DNA from: Hermatobates lingyangjiaoensis
Taxonomy: Eukaryota > Arthropoda > Insecta > Hemiptera > Hermatobatidae
Reading direction: 5' to 3'
NCBI GenBank assembly: GCA_026182355.1
Contig: JAPFBL010000007.1
Span: forward strand, 62,001-126,000
Length of the DNA: 64,000 bases
Shown: one piece after another, positions 46,090-58,570 of the stretch
How positions within the stretch are numbered: position 1 is the stretch's first letter
How the letters are laid out: each line of letters starts with the position of its first letter
Position numbers and translations under genes: made by a program
The notes under the pieces: generated by a model
The model's input: only the letters and a program-made list of their open reading frames with translations
Databases searched by the model: none
What the model was told of the DNA's origin: nothing

Positions 46090-46898
46090 AAGGTGTTTCC
46101 CAGAGTTCAAGATGTACTATCTATTCAGAATAAATGGCTTTGTGAACGAGCAATTCTCAGCCCTTAATGTGAACAGGCAGGAAAAACCAACAAACAAGTT
46201 CTAACGCTACATCAAGCCGAGAAAAGAACTTACAAGTCAGTAAAGAGAATAATTAGTGATGACTAAGCAGTTCATTATCGAACTGAATTTCTTGACTCCA
46301 TGACTGCTCCTGGACTACCTGCACATGATTAAAAAAAACTTAAAGTAGGAGCGCCAATCATGCTTCGATTTAGTAGTAGTAACAAATTTCATGTTACGAA
46401 ACTTGAGTGCCCAAAAATGTGCAACGGGACACGACTCTGAGTTTGTACTCTGCTCAGATACGCACGCCATAGAGGCGGACATCATTACTGGGTATGGTAT
46501 TGGGGAGTCTCTGTGTATACCATTCATACCATTGATTCCGAGCCACTATCTGTTTCCATTCAAACAATTGCAATATCCGGTCAGCGTCTGTTTCGGAATG
46601 ACGGTAACTAAGTTCCAAGGGGAAACTCTATTTACCGCAGGAATTGAAGTGAGTGAGTCCAAGTTTTTCTCACATTGTCAAATTTGCACATAGTTTGCTT
46701 GCCCAAGAGTCAGAGGTTCCAACTCTTTGTTATTTCATGAGCCTGAAGTACAGGCAGCTAATGTGGTGTATACAGAGGCATTTGCTTAACACGGTATTAA
46801 TAATGATATTTTCTACTATTCTATAATTTCTAATGATATTCTGTAATTCCATGCATAATTGAATTTGTGGCTCCGTCAAAGACGGGTACATTTGCTAG
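46090..46898 (+). pseudogene. Helitron PIF1-type helicase remnant with intact 3' terminus
   Basis: Successive translated pieces follow the C-terminal half of Helitron Rep/helicase: KVFPRVQDVLSIQNKWLCER, AILSP, TNKQVLTLHQAEKRTYKSVK, TEFLDSMTAPGLPAHD, LKVGAPIML, CNGTRL, then LQYPVSVCFGMTVTKFQGET and FSHCQ, NVVYTEAFA-stop. The Ile/Lys-Ser-Gln-Gly helicase motif has decayed to KFQG. Several frameshifts and stops kill it. About 80 bp past the stop come a hairpin CCGTC-AAA-GACGG (46,873-46,885), nine bases, then CTAG at 46,895-46,898 followed by T: a textbook Helitron 3' end. The 5' end and Rep domain are missing. Confidence 0.85.
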
Positions 46899-48290
46899 TA
46901 TGAAATAAATTGATAATTAAACATGCTTTCAATGTTCTATGATTAACAATGCTTGTGAGTTCTGATTTTCTTGTCACTGATAATGATGCTTTAAGTCCCT
47001 TTTCTCAACGATATGTGTGGTTAGGATAAAGCATGCATTGGAAATATGTTGCCTAAAACATGTTTTTGTACGTTCTGCAAGGAATGTCCCCAATTTTATT
47101 TAAAGCTACTCAATTCATGTTTTTAGGGTTAAAAATACATCCTATAGCAAAGTAAATGAACAATTTATTTAGAGGGTATTGTACTTTAAATGAAATTTCA
47201 AGTTTTCTTCACAAGCATACAGATTGGGTAAGTCAATAGTTTTCCAATCTAAAGAACTTGTCAAAAGTAAAAATATTTCCACTGACTTATGAATAACCTA
47301 AGAATGAAATATCTCATGTTACTGAAAAGTTAGTAAAGAATATGGTACAAGAAAAATATTTGTGACATGCCAAATTGGAAATCAATAAATAATCAATTTT
47401 TAGCTGTACAGCATTACTAAGAAACTATCAACATAAGTACTAATTAGCATTATAAAATATTGCTTTAATATTTTATGCTAGGAATAATGAAAATAAAATA
47501 ACAAATTAAGTTATTATATAAAAAATGTGGAGCCCAGTGGTGCCACCCTTAACACAATTCATATTCTTCTTGCAGACTGTTCAAAAAAAAGTTGCCATAA
47601 CTGAAATAATTCAGGCCTGAAAGAATTCAGTACTTACATCTCTTAGGTATAAAATAATGTATAACATTTAATACAATGTGTTTATGAGAATGACAAATAC
47701 TGATGGAGTCCTATGTTCCTGTAGTTATTAATAAGAATTTTGTGCAAGAACATATAAGTTTCAAAGTAAGTTGGAAATTATAAGTATATATAATAAGTTT
47801 CAATTATGAGTTGAATTCCTTATAATTTATGGCTAGTTTAAGCAAGACAAATGACGCTACTATTTAACAAAACTGATTGATGGTTTTACATCCTGAAGAG
47901 GGAGGTGTGAAGAAGATTTTCTATCTTTTACTAACTGCATTCTGGTTAATTCCCTATTTAAATCCGATTTTAAATCGTATTTCGAAGTTGAAATATATAT
48001 TCCAGTAATTTTCTAATCTTCCATAATATAAAACACATTTGTTGAAATACATGTATTTTAATTCCCAGTTAGATGTAATACACTTTTTGGTGACTTTATT
48101 TTGTTGTTGTTTTGGTTAATTATAGAGTATTCATTAAATATAGTAATATTTCTTGTTAATATATCAAGAATAAATGGTTATTAATAATTATCTTCAAGAT
48201 ATTTGTTCTAGTCTGAATGACACAAGCCATCAAAAAATACCTTTCGTAAAATTTGCAGCCTCTCTCTGTTCAACAGTTCTTCTACATCAG
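46899..48290. other. AT-rich non-coding, nothing recognised
   Basis: No repeat copies or frames of note. Confidence 0.5.
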
Positions 48291-48294
48291 TAAA

Positions 48295-48500
48295 AACTGA
48301 ATCCCATTATTGTCTTCTTTAAAAATTTCGACTAACTTTCTAAGTTGAATTATATCAACAAATAACCCTTTTTTCTACTATAACTTAGGCCTTTTTACAT
48401 GAATTTGAAACAGTCACCTACGGCATAAATAACCTTGATGGACTGCTTCATTAGTCCCAGTTTAAGAATAATGGGTAGTTTCTCTTCTCTCATCGACCGG
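48295..48500 (-). pseudogene. Fragment of a multicopy arthropod protein of unknown class
   Basis: Minus-strand translation gives LPIILKLGLMKQSIKVIYAV then GDCFKF and, after a frameshift, KGLFVDIIQLRKLVEIFKED. I recall a widespread multicopy arthropod protein with a HIKLGLMKQFVKAL ... FKY ... KEGIFVGPQIRKL segment, probably transposon-borne. The match in order and spacing is good, but stops and a frameshift show a dead copy. The class of element is uncertain. Confidence 0.5.
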
Positions 48501-49534
48501 TGGGAGTGAGATATTCTCAGAAAGAGTATATTCTTAGCTGGTCAGAGTTTCTGTTTCCTGTCTTTGTCTTTCATTGAGCTATCATTTTAATCTAATTTAA
48601 GACTACAGTATTTTGAAAAATGGTATTCATAATTTACGCGAATAAATATCGTAATATGTATTTATCTATTTCCTGTTATATTTACCTATTTTCAGTCCAG
48701 TTATTATGCTGCATTCAAAAAATTTATATTCCTTCATTTATATTATCCTTTCTCCAGTGATTCTCATATCTTCTTCACTAAAAAGCGCTTATTAATTTAT
48801 TTTTCCAAGAGAATTGTTTTCAAAATCAAATATCACCAATTTTTTGTCCTGTTTGTTAAGGTTTAGTCTGCATCAATGGCCAAAAAATAGGAATTCCTTC
48901 AGCACATGGAATAACCAACCATTTGACACGCAGCACCACGCACGAACATGTCATCAGTGCGTGTAGTTTTGTGATATATCTCACATGACCTATTTTGTCC
49001 ACTGATGTAGAGTTTACGCATTTTCACGTCGTAGTGCCCTTTTTGAGGTCACGTGAGCCGTTGAGTTGGATGAACTGGGTAGAAAACGTGAGCCACCCTT
49101 ATTCTTGTTCTCAGACCTTCTCATCTATACAGCTAACATAAACGCACTAATATACTATTTGAGTTTTTTCATTTTAAATGAATCCCGATATGAAACGTTT
49201 TTTATCTATTTCAGCATACTGAAGAAGCTCACTACGTCACGTTATTTCATAAAACATGTTCATCTGTGCAGCAAAGTTGCCTTACAGTCAGTCAGCAGGT
49301 GCAAGGTGTTTCTTCCTCTTCTTTACAGAATCTGAATAAACCATCATTGATAATTCCATTCAGGCTCTCTACGTTTAGGGAGAAAGCAACTTCTTTTCTC
49401 CTTCTTCGGGTCCTTAAGTGCACTTGTGGGGGTTGGCTCCCAGTAGTTAGCGCTTTTGGACCCTCTGCGCTTCCGGAGGATGGTCTCCGGACTTTCTTCT
49501 CCTTAGTATCATACAGGGGAAAATCCCTGTTTCT
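48501..49534. other. Non-coding; GC-richer patch at 48,880-49,100
   Basis: The patch may belong to the same dead element as 48,295-48,500, but I could not align it. The 89- and 129-codon + frames that overlap here run into the antisense of the AAT-tailed repeat and are incidental. Confidence 0.3.
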
Positions 49535-49860
49535 CTATCGGTGGTATTTTGTCTGGGGTCGCCTGGTACCCTTGAGACTACGTTCACAATACAGTAAAAC
49601 CCCTGTATCATCCATCCTTCGGCACGGATCGCATAACACCTTAGATTGGGGCTGAGATAAAAGGAGGGGATTTGGGGATTAGGAAGGATGTAAAACGAAG
49701 GTGGTCAGGCCCAGCCCCTGATCACCTTCTCCTCATCTTTCGTTTGTCCCTGCAATAGCAGGTAAACAGGGTAGCCTCGTGAAGGGCGAAAGTCGGAGTT
49801 GAGTGTTAGAGGCTATTAGAGACGCTTAATCAGTCCATTACTACCCCCCTTTTTGACAGG
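49535..49860 (-). mobile_element. Dispersed repeat related to the AAT-tailed family
   Basis: Matches 29,860-30,205 through GGATCGCATAAC, AAACGAAGGTGGTCAGGCCC, CTTTCGTTTGTCCCTGC and GAGTGTTAGAGGCTATTAGA. The AAT tail is absent and the sequence left of 49,530 diverges. Confidence 0.6.
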
Positions 49861-51939
49861 TTAGAACTGCAATGAATGAATGATAAAAAAATATTTGCCA
49901 ATAATGAATTATCTACAGATTACTAAATACCTCTTCTCCCTCTGCCTGAAAATAGCAGGATTGTTCTAAGATTATAACAGTACATTGCTATCTTTTACAG
50001 CCTCTGCCTCATATGTTGTACCTCACTTTAGGTTTCTTTGATGGAAGATACGAGCTAATGGATCTTAGACGTTAGACGTTAAGTCCCACTAAAAAGAAAT
50101 GCTTGCTCTGCACATACTCACATAACTAGATTCCGCTTTAGTCAGTTTTTTCTGTTTCTGTGTTTTCTTATTCTTCGGTGTCAGTGTACAAGCTAATCCA
50201 GTACCAATACTGATCTACAAAAAATAGTTGTATTTAAATCTATATTGACTCATGATCTATATATACTTTTCTTTCCTACGATATATAAAAGTTTTATAAA
50301 TATTTTGTAAAAATGTATTCTTCACCTTCACTTTCTTCCTGGCTAAGTTAGATATGTTCTTTACTTATTTGAAAATTAAATAATATAAATGAAACATAAA
50401 TGCTAAATTTATAATTACTGGTAATTATTTCAATAATTTAATTATATTTCAAATATGCTGATTATGCCTATAGAGTTCGATATCATTAGTCTTACTCTTT
50501 TATCATATGAATTCAACTAATAATATCATAAATAATTCTAATTTATTTTTAGAAAGTAGACAAATTATAATTATATTAATATTTTTCTAGATAAATCTGA
50601 TTCTACTAAATAAATGGTTATCCAAATGTATATATAAATATATATATATAAATTTGATTGTTAGCTTAGAATTACTTAGCTACATGGGAGTTTACAGAAC
50701 AGAATGCATGGAGATGGAAATGTTATTATGAGATCACCGTCCAGATGACGGATCTCAGCAGAAATATACTTCCAGGAACGAAATTAGTTGCGACACGAGG
50801 TACGTTATATCTAACAGAATAGCTAAGGAAGTGCCTTTAGTGAAAGTAACGCTTCATATTTTCAGAGTTTTATAGCACATTCGAAAGAACAATAGTAAAC
50901 GGAAATAATTGGTTTTATGACTTCATTTGTCAAAGAAATTTGTGGCATTAGCAAGATAGTAAAATAATCTCGCGATGATAATGCAGCGTAACTCTGTGGG
51001 TATGTCTGAGCTGGTGAGGAAGTGAAGTCTGCCAAGTAATCCATACACAATGCCATCCTCATCGTCTGTCTACCAGAGCATCATGCATTGTGGAAAGGTC
51101 TCGCGGCAGACTACGCAGAGTTAAGACATAGATAAATGGCACATGCAATGACAAAGCTAATGAGGCTAACTCGATGAGATTACTGATAAATCCAGAAAAA
51201 GTATCCAATCATTATAATGCCCAATCCAAGAGTAGTGATCTTCTCTGATCAAACTTTCAAAAATATTTACATAATTTTATTTATATAAATGTTACAATGT
51301 TATTGTATTACTATTCTGTGTCTTCCAGGGGTATGATGACCCTTAACCCCTGTGAACGCACATGCCTATTGATATTTCATGTTGGAAAATACCAAGAAGT
51401 AATAAGGTGAACAAGTTAAAAAGTTAAATGTTATCAGCTTTCATTTAATTACTCTTGATCTCAATTAGTATTAAGAAAAGAATAGTATTTTATTCGCTTC
51501 TTAGAAAATAATATAGCTTTTCTTACTTGATATTTGCTCAGAAAGTAATATTAGTATCTCTAAGTTTGATGGTAAATCAAAAAATGTGTTTAAGAAGGTA
51601 AAAGTATAAAGTTACTCAGTTATCAATAATATATATTGAAACATGCAACTGAGCTCTCTAATGGTTTTACTTGGAATTAGTTTTCGAAAGTAAATGATAG
51701 CGAATCTAAAATGTAATTAAAATGATTCAGTAGTCAATCAAATGATAACCTTTTCGGATTGTATTGTCAGCAAGTAATCTAAAAGAAGATTGCAGTGCTT
51801 TGGCAGTTAAAAGAAGAGAAACGCGCATTTACATACTTGAATCTGATTCTCATGATAGATGATCTCTCCCATGTTATTAATGACCAAACGAGTAATTAGT
51901 CAATATTGAAGGGTCATATTACAAGGCTCAGTCAGTTTG
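49861..51939. other. AT-rich non-coding, nothing firm
   Basis: A somewhat GC-richer patch at 50,980-51,140 has a 66-codon minus frame without a domain. Confidence 0.45.
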
Positions 51940-52150
51940 GTGTTTCAGAGAATTGTTGACAAACACATTGGCCTAGTAACATGGTTACTGGGGGGACTCG
52001 GCCGAGGGCCGCCTGAGAGGGTGTACAGAGGTCGTGACAGCCGATAGCTCATCTCCAGACCAGGGCCAGTGCCTCGACCGAGAGCCATTCAATCAAAGCC
52101 AATGCATTTATTCATGCACACAATCTCTTGACCTCAGTGTCGTAGGTTAG
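51940..52150. promoter_or_regulatory. GC-rich island, candidate regulatory element
   Basis: CTCGGCCGAGGGCCGCC and CCAGACCAGGGCCAGTG are followed by CAATCAAAGCCAATGCATTT with an octamer-like ATGCATT and a PBX-like TCAATCAA. No bounded frame. Confidence 0.25.
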
Positions 52151-53477
52151 TACTTCTATTCCATACAATTCTCAGCTTCCTCCAAATCTTATTCCATTCA
52201 TCAAAATTATATTAACTCTAATGGTTTTAAAACAATATTTCCAAATTTAAATATGTATATCGAAAATATCATTGGTCTTTTAATTTAAATCATCAAAAAA
52301 TTATAAAGAACCAAATAAAAAACGGAAACTTTTTATAACGGAGGAATTATTATCTATCATCCAAATTAATATCAAAACCAAAAAGTATTTAAAAGTAACA
52401 CTGTAACCTTCAACTTTATAGAAATAGCACTCACTGAACAGAAATGCAAAGTGACAAGAAGCTACCGACTATTCGGTGAAGCCATATATTAATGTTTAGT
52501 AATTCGATGCGCTCACATATATATCTGAGCCTGGAATTGCAATGAAACCTCTGCAATACGAAAATATCAATTATGAAATGATTATATCGATCCCATGCAT
52601 ACTTAAACTCTGGTTTCCTTGATCTTGAGTACGGTGGCGTGTACTTGCACTAAGTTTCATGAGTTATTAAAGTATGCGGCATTCCTCTTCAAAATGGCAT
52701 GTCATGCCATAGCGAACACCCATGGGTTTTGTCATTCGCGACCAGAATGAAAAGGCAATGTCTGTCTAGAAAAGTAGTCGGCCACTTTGTCCTCTCCACC
52801 AATGTTGTCATTGGATACTACAATCCAACTTCTCGATACCTTTTTACATTTCGTTTTTTAAATATTTCTGTTTTGTTGAAAAACTAATCATTTGTTTACT
52901 TCCATTAATTAATTTAGCTTTAAATAACTCATTCTTTACTTGTATTTCATTATAAAAACATTACTAATATCCTCCAACGAGTAAAGTTCCATGTACCTGA
53001 CTACCAAACTGTGTACGTTGAGAAACTTATGTACTGCTTCAAATTCCTTCTTCTAGAAGTATAATCGATTTAATCTTAAATCAAGCTCTTTTAAATTAAA
53101 AGAGAATTTGATGTAGTCCATTTAGGTTCCACTTGGAACAATTGGTGAGTGTTTGGAAGATACATTTCTTATTGATTACCGTAATTTAGTTATTAAAATA
53201 AACAGTTTACACCATTAATTTAAACTATTCAATTAAAAGAATAGTTAAATTAGATTAAATGATATTAGGATTACTTGAACTAAATAATTAATTACATCTT
53301 TGCAACCCAAGCAATCTTATCAAAATTTTCATTTTAAAAATATTTCTGGAAGCAGGTATCAACTGTGCTAAGTAGTCTTCAAAAATGCTTTTTTTTTTTA
53401 ATTTTGAGGGAAATCAAGTTCATCTGAATCAAAACATGATATGAAAAGTTAACAAGTGTACCACACACACACACACA
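52151..53477. other. Non-coding; doubtful Gypsy-type scrap at 52,690-52,815
   Basis: On the minus strand the stretch reads NIGGEDKVADYFSRQ, reminiscent of the G-x-N-VADALSR linker after the RNase H of Gypsy-type retroelements. It is short, and the surrounding frames are not supportive. The rest shows nothing. Confidence 0.25.
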
Positions 53478-53950
53478 GAAAATTCACATGAAATTGTTGA
53501 GCATCAACGCGATCTCCCAAAGGTGATAGTGTTTTGTGCTATGTCCAAGAAACCTGGCTACAGACCATTCTTCTTTAGAGGAGCAACAGTAAAGAGAGGC
53601 AAGTATGCTAGAAAACTAGTTAATGAATATATTGAGTGAGACAGAGTCTGATGACTTGGCTTTCCGAGATAATGGAGAGCCACAACACCGTAGTCTCAGG
53701 TTTGGACAGTACCTGAAGGCAACTCTGCTCAGAATGGACGGTCTGAGGGAGATAATCTCCTTCTCATCGTAGGTCTCCTGATGTAACACTCGGCGATTTC
53801 TTGATGTAAGGGTTTGTAAAAGAACTGGTCTCTGTTTGTGCCTCCTCTTCCAAAAGACGTTTATCTAGAATCACTGCTCTGATACAACTATCGGCAACGC
53901 AATGCTGGAGCGCGTCAGGCAAGAATACCTATCGGCTTGATGTCTTCAAT
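53478..53950 (+). pseudogene. mariner/Tc1-like transposase, C-terminal half, dead
   Basis: Translated pieces in order: ENSHEIVEHQRDLPKVIVFC, AMSKKPGYRPFFFRGATVKR, then FRDNGEPQHRSLRFGQYL (place of the QDGAPPH motif with the second catalytic Asp, here in RDNG), RSPDVTLGDF (SPDLTPCDFFLWG block with the third acidic residue), GFVKELVSV and YRLDVF near the C-terminus. This is the usual order in insect IS630/mariner-type transposases. Stops and frameshifts interrupt it, and the N-terminal DNA-binding half and terminal repeats are absent. A CA run (53,462-53,477) lies at its left edge, where homology ends abruptly. Confidence 0.75.
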
Positions 53951-55339
53951 ATGGCTAAGGGTATACACAGTATACATGTTTGAATATAAGCTCAATAGCT
54001 TTAAAATATCATGGCTTTTTTATATCCTTAGTAGTTTTCAACTTTCAATGTGTGCCCATACTCCTGGAACACATAGTTTTATATTTATCAAATCATTCCG
54101 TGAAAATCAAATTGATAGCAGTAAAATCTGATGTGTAGGCAATTAGACGCGGTTGAGTATGCCTGGTTAATTATATTGCCAGTTTGTTTTGATTATCTTT
54201 TGATAGAGTTTATAAAAAATCATAATAAAAACTGAAGATAAGACTTCACGAAATAACTGTAAACAGTTCTTTATGAGGTTCCCTACTTAAAATTTTAGAT
54301 ATAATGAAATAGGAGTGTTCCAGTATTGTTAAATACAAACAAAGAAAATTTGTATGTTTTGTTTAAAGAATAATATACATGAAAAAGATCTCAGAATTAT
54401 TTATGAGCACATAACGCAAATATAATTAATTATGTTATATGTTTTTATCCTTTTATTCAGTTTTTTCAATTATATATGTGGTTCTGCAATTTCTATAATT
54501 AATTACTACATTCAACAATTCATATATTTTATCTTCATATGGTATGAAAAATTCACATATTCAAGGAGTTCACTTATAATATTTTACTTACTTTTATCTC
54601 TTAGATGTTAGTAAAACAAAAGTAAATTAATTGATGTTATTAAAAATAATTAATAAAAAATCCAACTAGTGAATACAGGAGAAACTTATAGTTCTTTTCA
54701 ATGATATGTTTCCCTTTGATTAATATGATATTTTCATGTAACATCAAACATAAATATGAAATTCAATTATCTACAGCAACCAGAGGAGTGGAAAAAATAT
54801 TAGGATTTACTAAATATATGTACCATGGGTACAAAAACTATGTCATAACCTTCATATAAATTATGACAAAGTGCATTTCTAATGTTTCAAAAATGCCAAA
54901 AAAAATAATGCAATTGATTTTTTTTGCATTGAATCCTCTTTTTTGGGTTATTCCCCTACTAGAGAATACACACCGGACATATCTCACCAAAATTTATCAA
55001 ACTTTGAGCGATTATATACGGTAGAGTGATTGATTCGTTTGTAGAGTTTGTACATAGACAATTTACCTGTACCTGTATGTATCCAGACGTTATTCTAAAA
55101 ATATCAAAAAAGGATCAAGGGTAAATACTTCAAAATTCATTTTTTTTTTCATGACAAGTGAGGGGAAAATAATGTTTAATGTGTATTGTACTTTGTTTTG
55201 CCCATTCTTGTAGAAAATATTTTCACATAGATTTTGCAACAAAATTTATTTTAAAAGCAAAGCTAAAAATATTTTTTATTTTTGAACTCATTAATAACAA
55301 ATTTAAAGATGTTTCCTTTTTGTAGAGGTGAAGATTGTT
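53951..55339. other. AT-rich non-coding, nothing recognised
   Basis: No repeat copy or credible frame. Confidence 0.5.
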
Positions 55340-55800
55340 ACATCGTTCATTGTTTGTTGTTGTTAGCTTGAGAGAAGGGAAAGGCAAAAGGAATTGGTTG
55401 ATTTATGAAAGGGTGTTTGCTAAAGAATACAAAGAGAGAAGAGACAGGTTGTTTGGAGTTATGAGAGGGCATAAGTGGGCAGGACCAAGTTGAGGGTGTG
55501 GAGTAGGTCGTTAGGAAGTCTTTAGGGTGGCAGAAGAGCTTGAAGAGGGTGGAATAGAGTGTTGTCGGATCAGATGCTAGAGAAACAAAGCAGCGGTAAT
55601 CATGGACCAGATGGGCTTTAGACAAAAGCCCGGAAATGAGAAGCTGGCTGACAAGGGCCTCTGTCTTGACGCTGTGCCTTATTGACAAACCGCACAGCCT
55701 CGCCGCAACCTGTGGTCACATCTCCGCAACACTCGCAAAGGAGCCTCTTTGACTGTCTCAACAACCATTCATTAACCAATCTGAATGCAACTCACAACTG
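55340..55800. promoter_or_regulatory. Purine-rich and GC-rich island, candidate regulatory element
   Basis: A long purine-rich strand (55,370-55,560) passes into a GC-richer block with Runt-type sites AAACCGCA, CCGCAACC and TGTGGTC within 40 bp. The 113-codon minus frame over the purine tract has skewed composition and no domain, so I do not call it a gene. Confidence 0.25.
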
Positions 55801-57819
55801 CTGGGCTTTAAATCATACCTAAAGCCAAAAAAAATGGCAGATATTTCACCAAGAACAGTTATAAAGTCCATAAAACGAACTTACATCTGAAGTTGAATTA
55901 GGAAACGACAAAAGAAATATAGATAGGACCGCGGAGTGATTCTTTATTGATTCTACTTCATATATATTAGGAACCCACTTTGGGTTCCTAAATTATATAC
56001 CACTTTTACGTGTCTGCCACTTTTTTTTATCACTTCAACATCTAGTCATTGTGTGTAGCTACATAATAAACCAAAATGGTGTCGTTACTTACAACTTAAA
56101 GAGTTCCCTGTGGTTAATGTCTAAGATTGTGCCTACGTATAAATCTGTACAAGTTATAAGAAGAACATTTATATAATAACTAAAAACTATTCAAATTAAA
56201 ATATTTTCTGACAATTTTGGAGAAAATCAAAGTAAATAAGTCGATTAGAAATTAAAAAATAGTTTTAAGAGAGATATTACAAAAAAATATAAGTTTAAAA
56301 AAAACATTGAATAATAAAGAAACAGAAAGAGAATATAGAAAACATCTACATGCAGAAATACAAAAGAAAGAAACCCCCAGGATATAGGGAAAGAATGACT
56401 AATGCGATTAGAGATAATATTAATCAGTTGCAAATTACCAAGAGATCCAATTTGTTTAACTGCATCCTTAATTAAGATATATCCAAACTGAAGAGACCTG
56501 GGCTGCTCTTGATGAGGGTTTCAAAAAGATGTTAGTAACTATCTTTATTACCTTCCCTTATCTTCTCTGTAACCTCGTTGTAACCTACTTTGTATTTAAT
56601 TTGTAGTCACTCTCTGATGACATAAATTGAAAGACATGAAGGCATCAATCTCTCTCATTGATTTCCATGAGCTGTTTCATTGTAATTACGGTTGTGTTTT
56701 TATGTATATTATCCGTTTATTTAATACATTTTTTTTTACTTTTTTAATCTTTTTTTAACATTCTTTTTTCCTCTGTAATTCTTAAAACATGCTTTTCAAT
56801 GGCTTTTAGTTTCTGATAGCAACTTGAGTTTGGCTCTTTTTCTACTGATACCAATGTCTACTGAAACATAGAAGTTTTGCTTCTGCTTTTGACAGACTTT
56901 AATCTATTATCCTTTTGAAACCTTCATTCATTTATAGTTATAATATGCAGCTCAGTATTGTACTAATTCTATCTTTTTTATAACACTTATAAAACAATTT
57001 ATAAGAAAAGTACCAAGAATGGTTTATAAAATAAAATATACGAGACTGAACAAACTATAATAACATGGAAAGTCGATAAGATTGAAAAAAAAGAGTGTAA
57101 ATGAACGAATTTATTTTAGTTTTCCTGTATCATTAAGATCTTATCTAAAATGAAATTAATTCATTAGTTAAAATTTCGTCGTGTCGCATTCTGTAGCAAA
57201 CGTTTCCGCTAGCCAGTTCGGCTGGACAACTGTACACAAAATAGTTGCATATGGATACCTCATCACATCTCAGGGTACTTAAAATATCTTAAGGACTGGA
57301 TGAATGAAAGATTGCAAACTGTAATGAACATACTGCTTTCTAAATTAAACAAGAGAGGTAGAATTGTTCATTCACATCTCATATCTGTGCTGCCTCTTCA
57401 GGCTAGCTTCAGGACGCCTGGCCAGTTACGTATACTGTGCCTGTCTGAATGGCGTGCCTTCAGGCTCCTAAAGGCCTTTAAACGCCTATATTTTTGATCC
57501 TTTTCGCTAGAAGCATCAGCCCGATATTGCATCACTTTGCTCAGTATTCTAAGCGATATCTGTTTTGAAGCCATATAATTCTTGCTGAGAAGTTTGAAAT
57601 TCAACTGAAGTTAATCAAGAGCCCTATCAATTCTCAGACCATTCCTCTAACCACTTCATCCTGTCACTGCTGCACCCTGCACAACTGTTTGTATAATCCC
57701 TATCTGAAAGGCTTGTAATCTATGGTGAAAGGGCTAGTCTTAGAACTATGGTAAGTTTTGTTTAAGCTGACACTATCTCTTCACATTTTTCAAACAGCTG
57801 TTCCAGTCTAACCGCACTA
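55801..57819. other. AT-rich non-coding, nothing firm
   Basis: Overlapping frames at 57,300-57,604 on both strands reflect a GC-richer patch. No domain is seen. Confidence 0.45.
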
Positions 57820-58060
57820 CAATTGGTATGTTTTGTCTGTAAGTCTGTAGCCAGATGCATTCAAGTTAGCCATCACCTCAGCAAGCCTGCAGACTCGAGC
57901 CTTTCCGCTGCCTCTCAGCCAGGTGCCCGTGCGATACCCATCTCCCTGCGATCCACCTGCTCCATAATCATTTTTCCTCTTGCTCTCCAATTACTGATCC
58001 AAACCACTCCCCCAAACCCCTTTCAATTTAATTATATCATCCATGTTTGTAATGTCTTCA
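57820..58060. promoter_or_regulatory. GC-rich island with E-boxes
   Basis: CAGCCAGGTGCCC and ATCCACCTGCTCC provide CAGGTG/CACCTG cores within 60 bp of each other, in a C-rich block. The 82-codon + frame lacks any domain. Confidence 0.25.
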
Positions 58061-58384
58061 ACATCTGTTAACGCTTGACCTACTTTGACATTATTGGGTA
58101 ATTTTCAATTCATATTAAACTGATCACAGCGATAACTCTAGCCGATCGATAATGATATGCCAGACACACTTTTTTATGGACCAATGAGAAGTAATAAAGG
58201 AATACAAATATTAATAAAGTATACTTAGAAAGAATTATACATAACAATGAGTGTTTAATAAAGTATGGAGAAGAACCGAAATTAAGGAGGGACAGTTATG
58301 AGAAATACCTACACAGAAATAAGTGGATAAATATAACAGGTATAAGTACAGATAATAAGAAAGCACACTTATAACGATTAATAG
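58061..58384. other. AT-rich non-coding
   Basis: Nothing recognised. Confidence 0.5.
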
Positions 58385-58387
58385 AGG

Positions 58388-58570
58388 GGTCTGTTGTGGC
58401 CTAACGGGTACCATGCTTGGCTTTAGTACTGAAGATAACAGGTTCGAATCGTGGCCATGACCCAGATTTTTCAAAAAGGAGATGGAAAACCTTGAGCACG
58501 CCAACCCTTGGAGAGGACGTAAAGTTGTTGGTCTTGGCTCTGTACGATTCAGTTGATCTAATATAATTGT
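58388..58570 (+). mobile_element. SINE type B, best copy
   Basis: Head with A-box GTGGCCTAACGGGTACC and B-box AGGTTCGAATCGTGG spaced as in a tRNA. Then come CATGACCCAGATTTTTC, GGAGATGGAAAACCTTGAGC and a central GGTCTTGGCTCTGTACGATT. This middle resembles the same part of the type A SINEs although the heads differ. No target duplication found. Confidence 0.65.

Noticed and set aside
49266..49655. 129-residue + open frame
   Set aside because: Its second half is the antisense of the dispersed repeat shared with 29.9-30.2 kb, and the frame is not maintained between copies.
52690..52815. Gypsy-type retroelement linker (VADYFSR)
   Set aside because: Only about 15 residues are suggestive, and neighbouring frames give no integrase or RNase H support.
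55347..55688. 113-residue minus open frame
   Set aside because: It lies over a purine-rich tract that depletes stop codons on one strand; no domain, no splice context.
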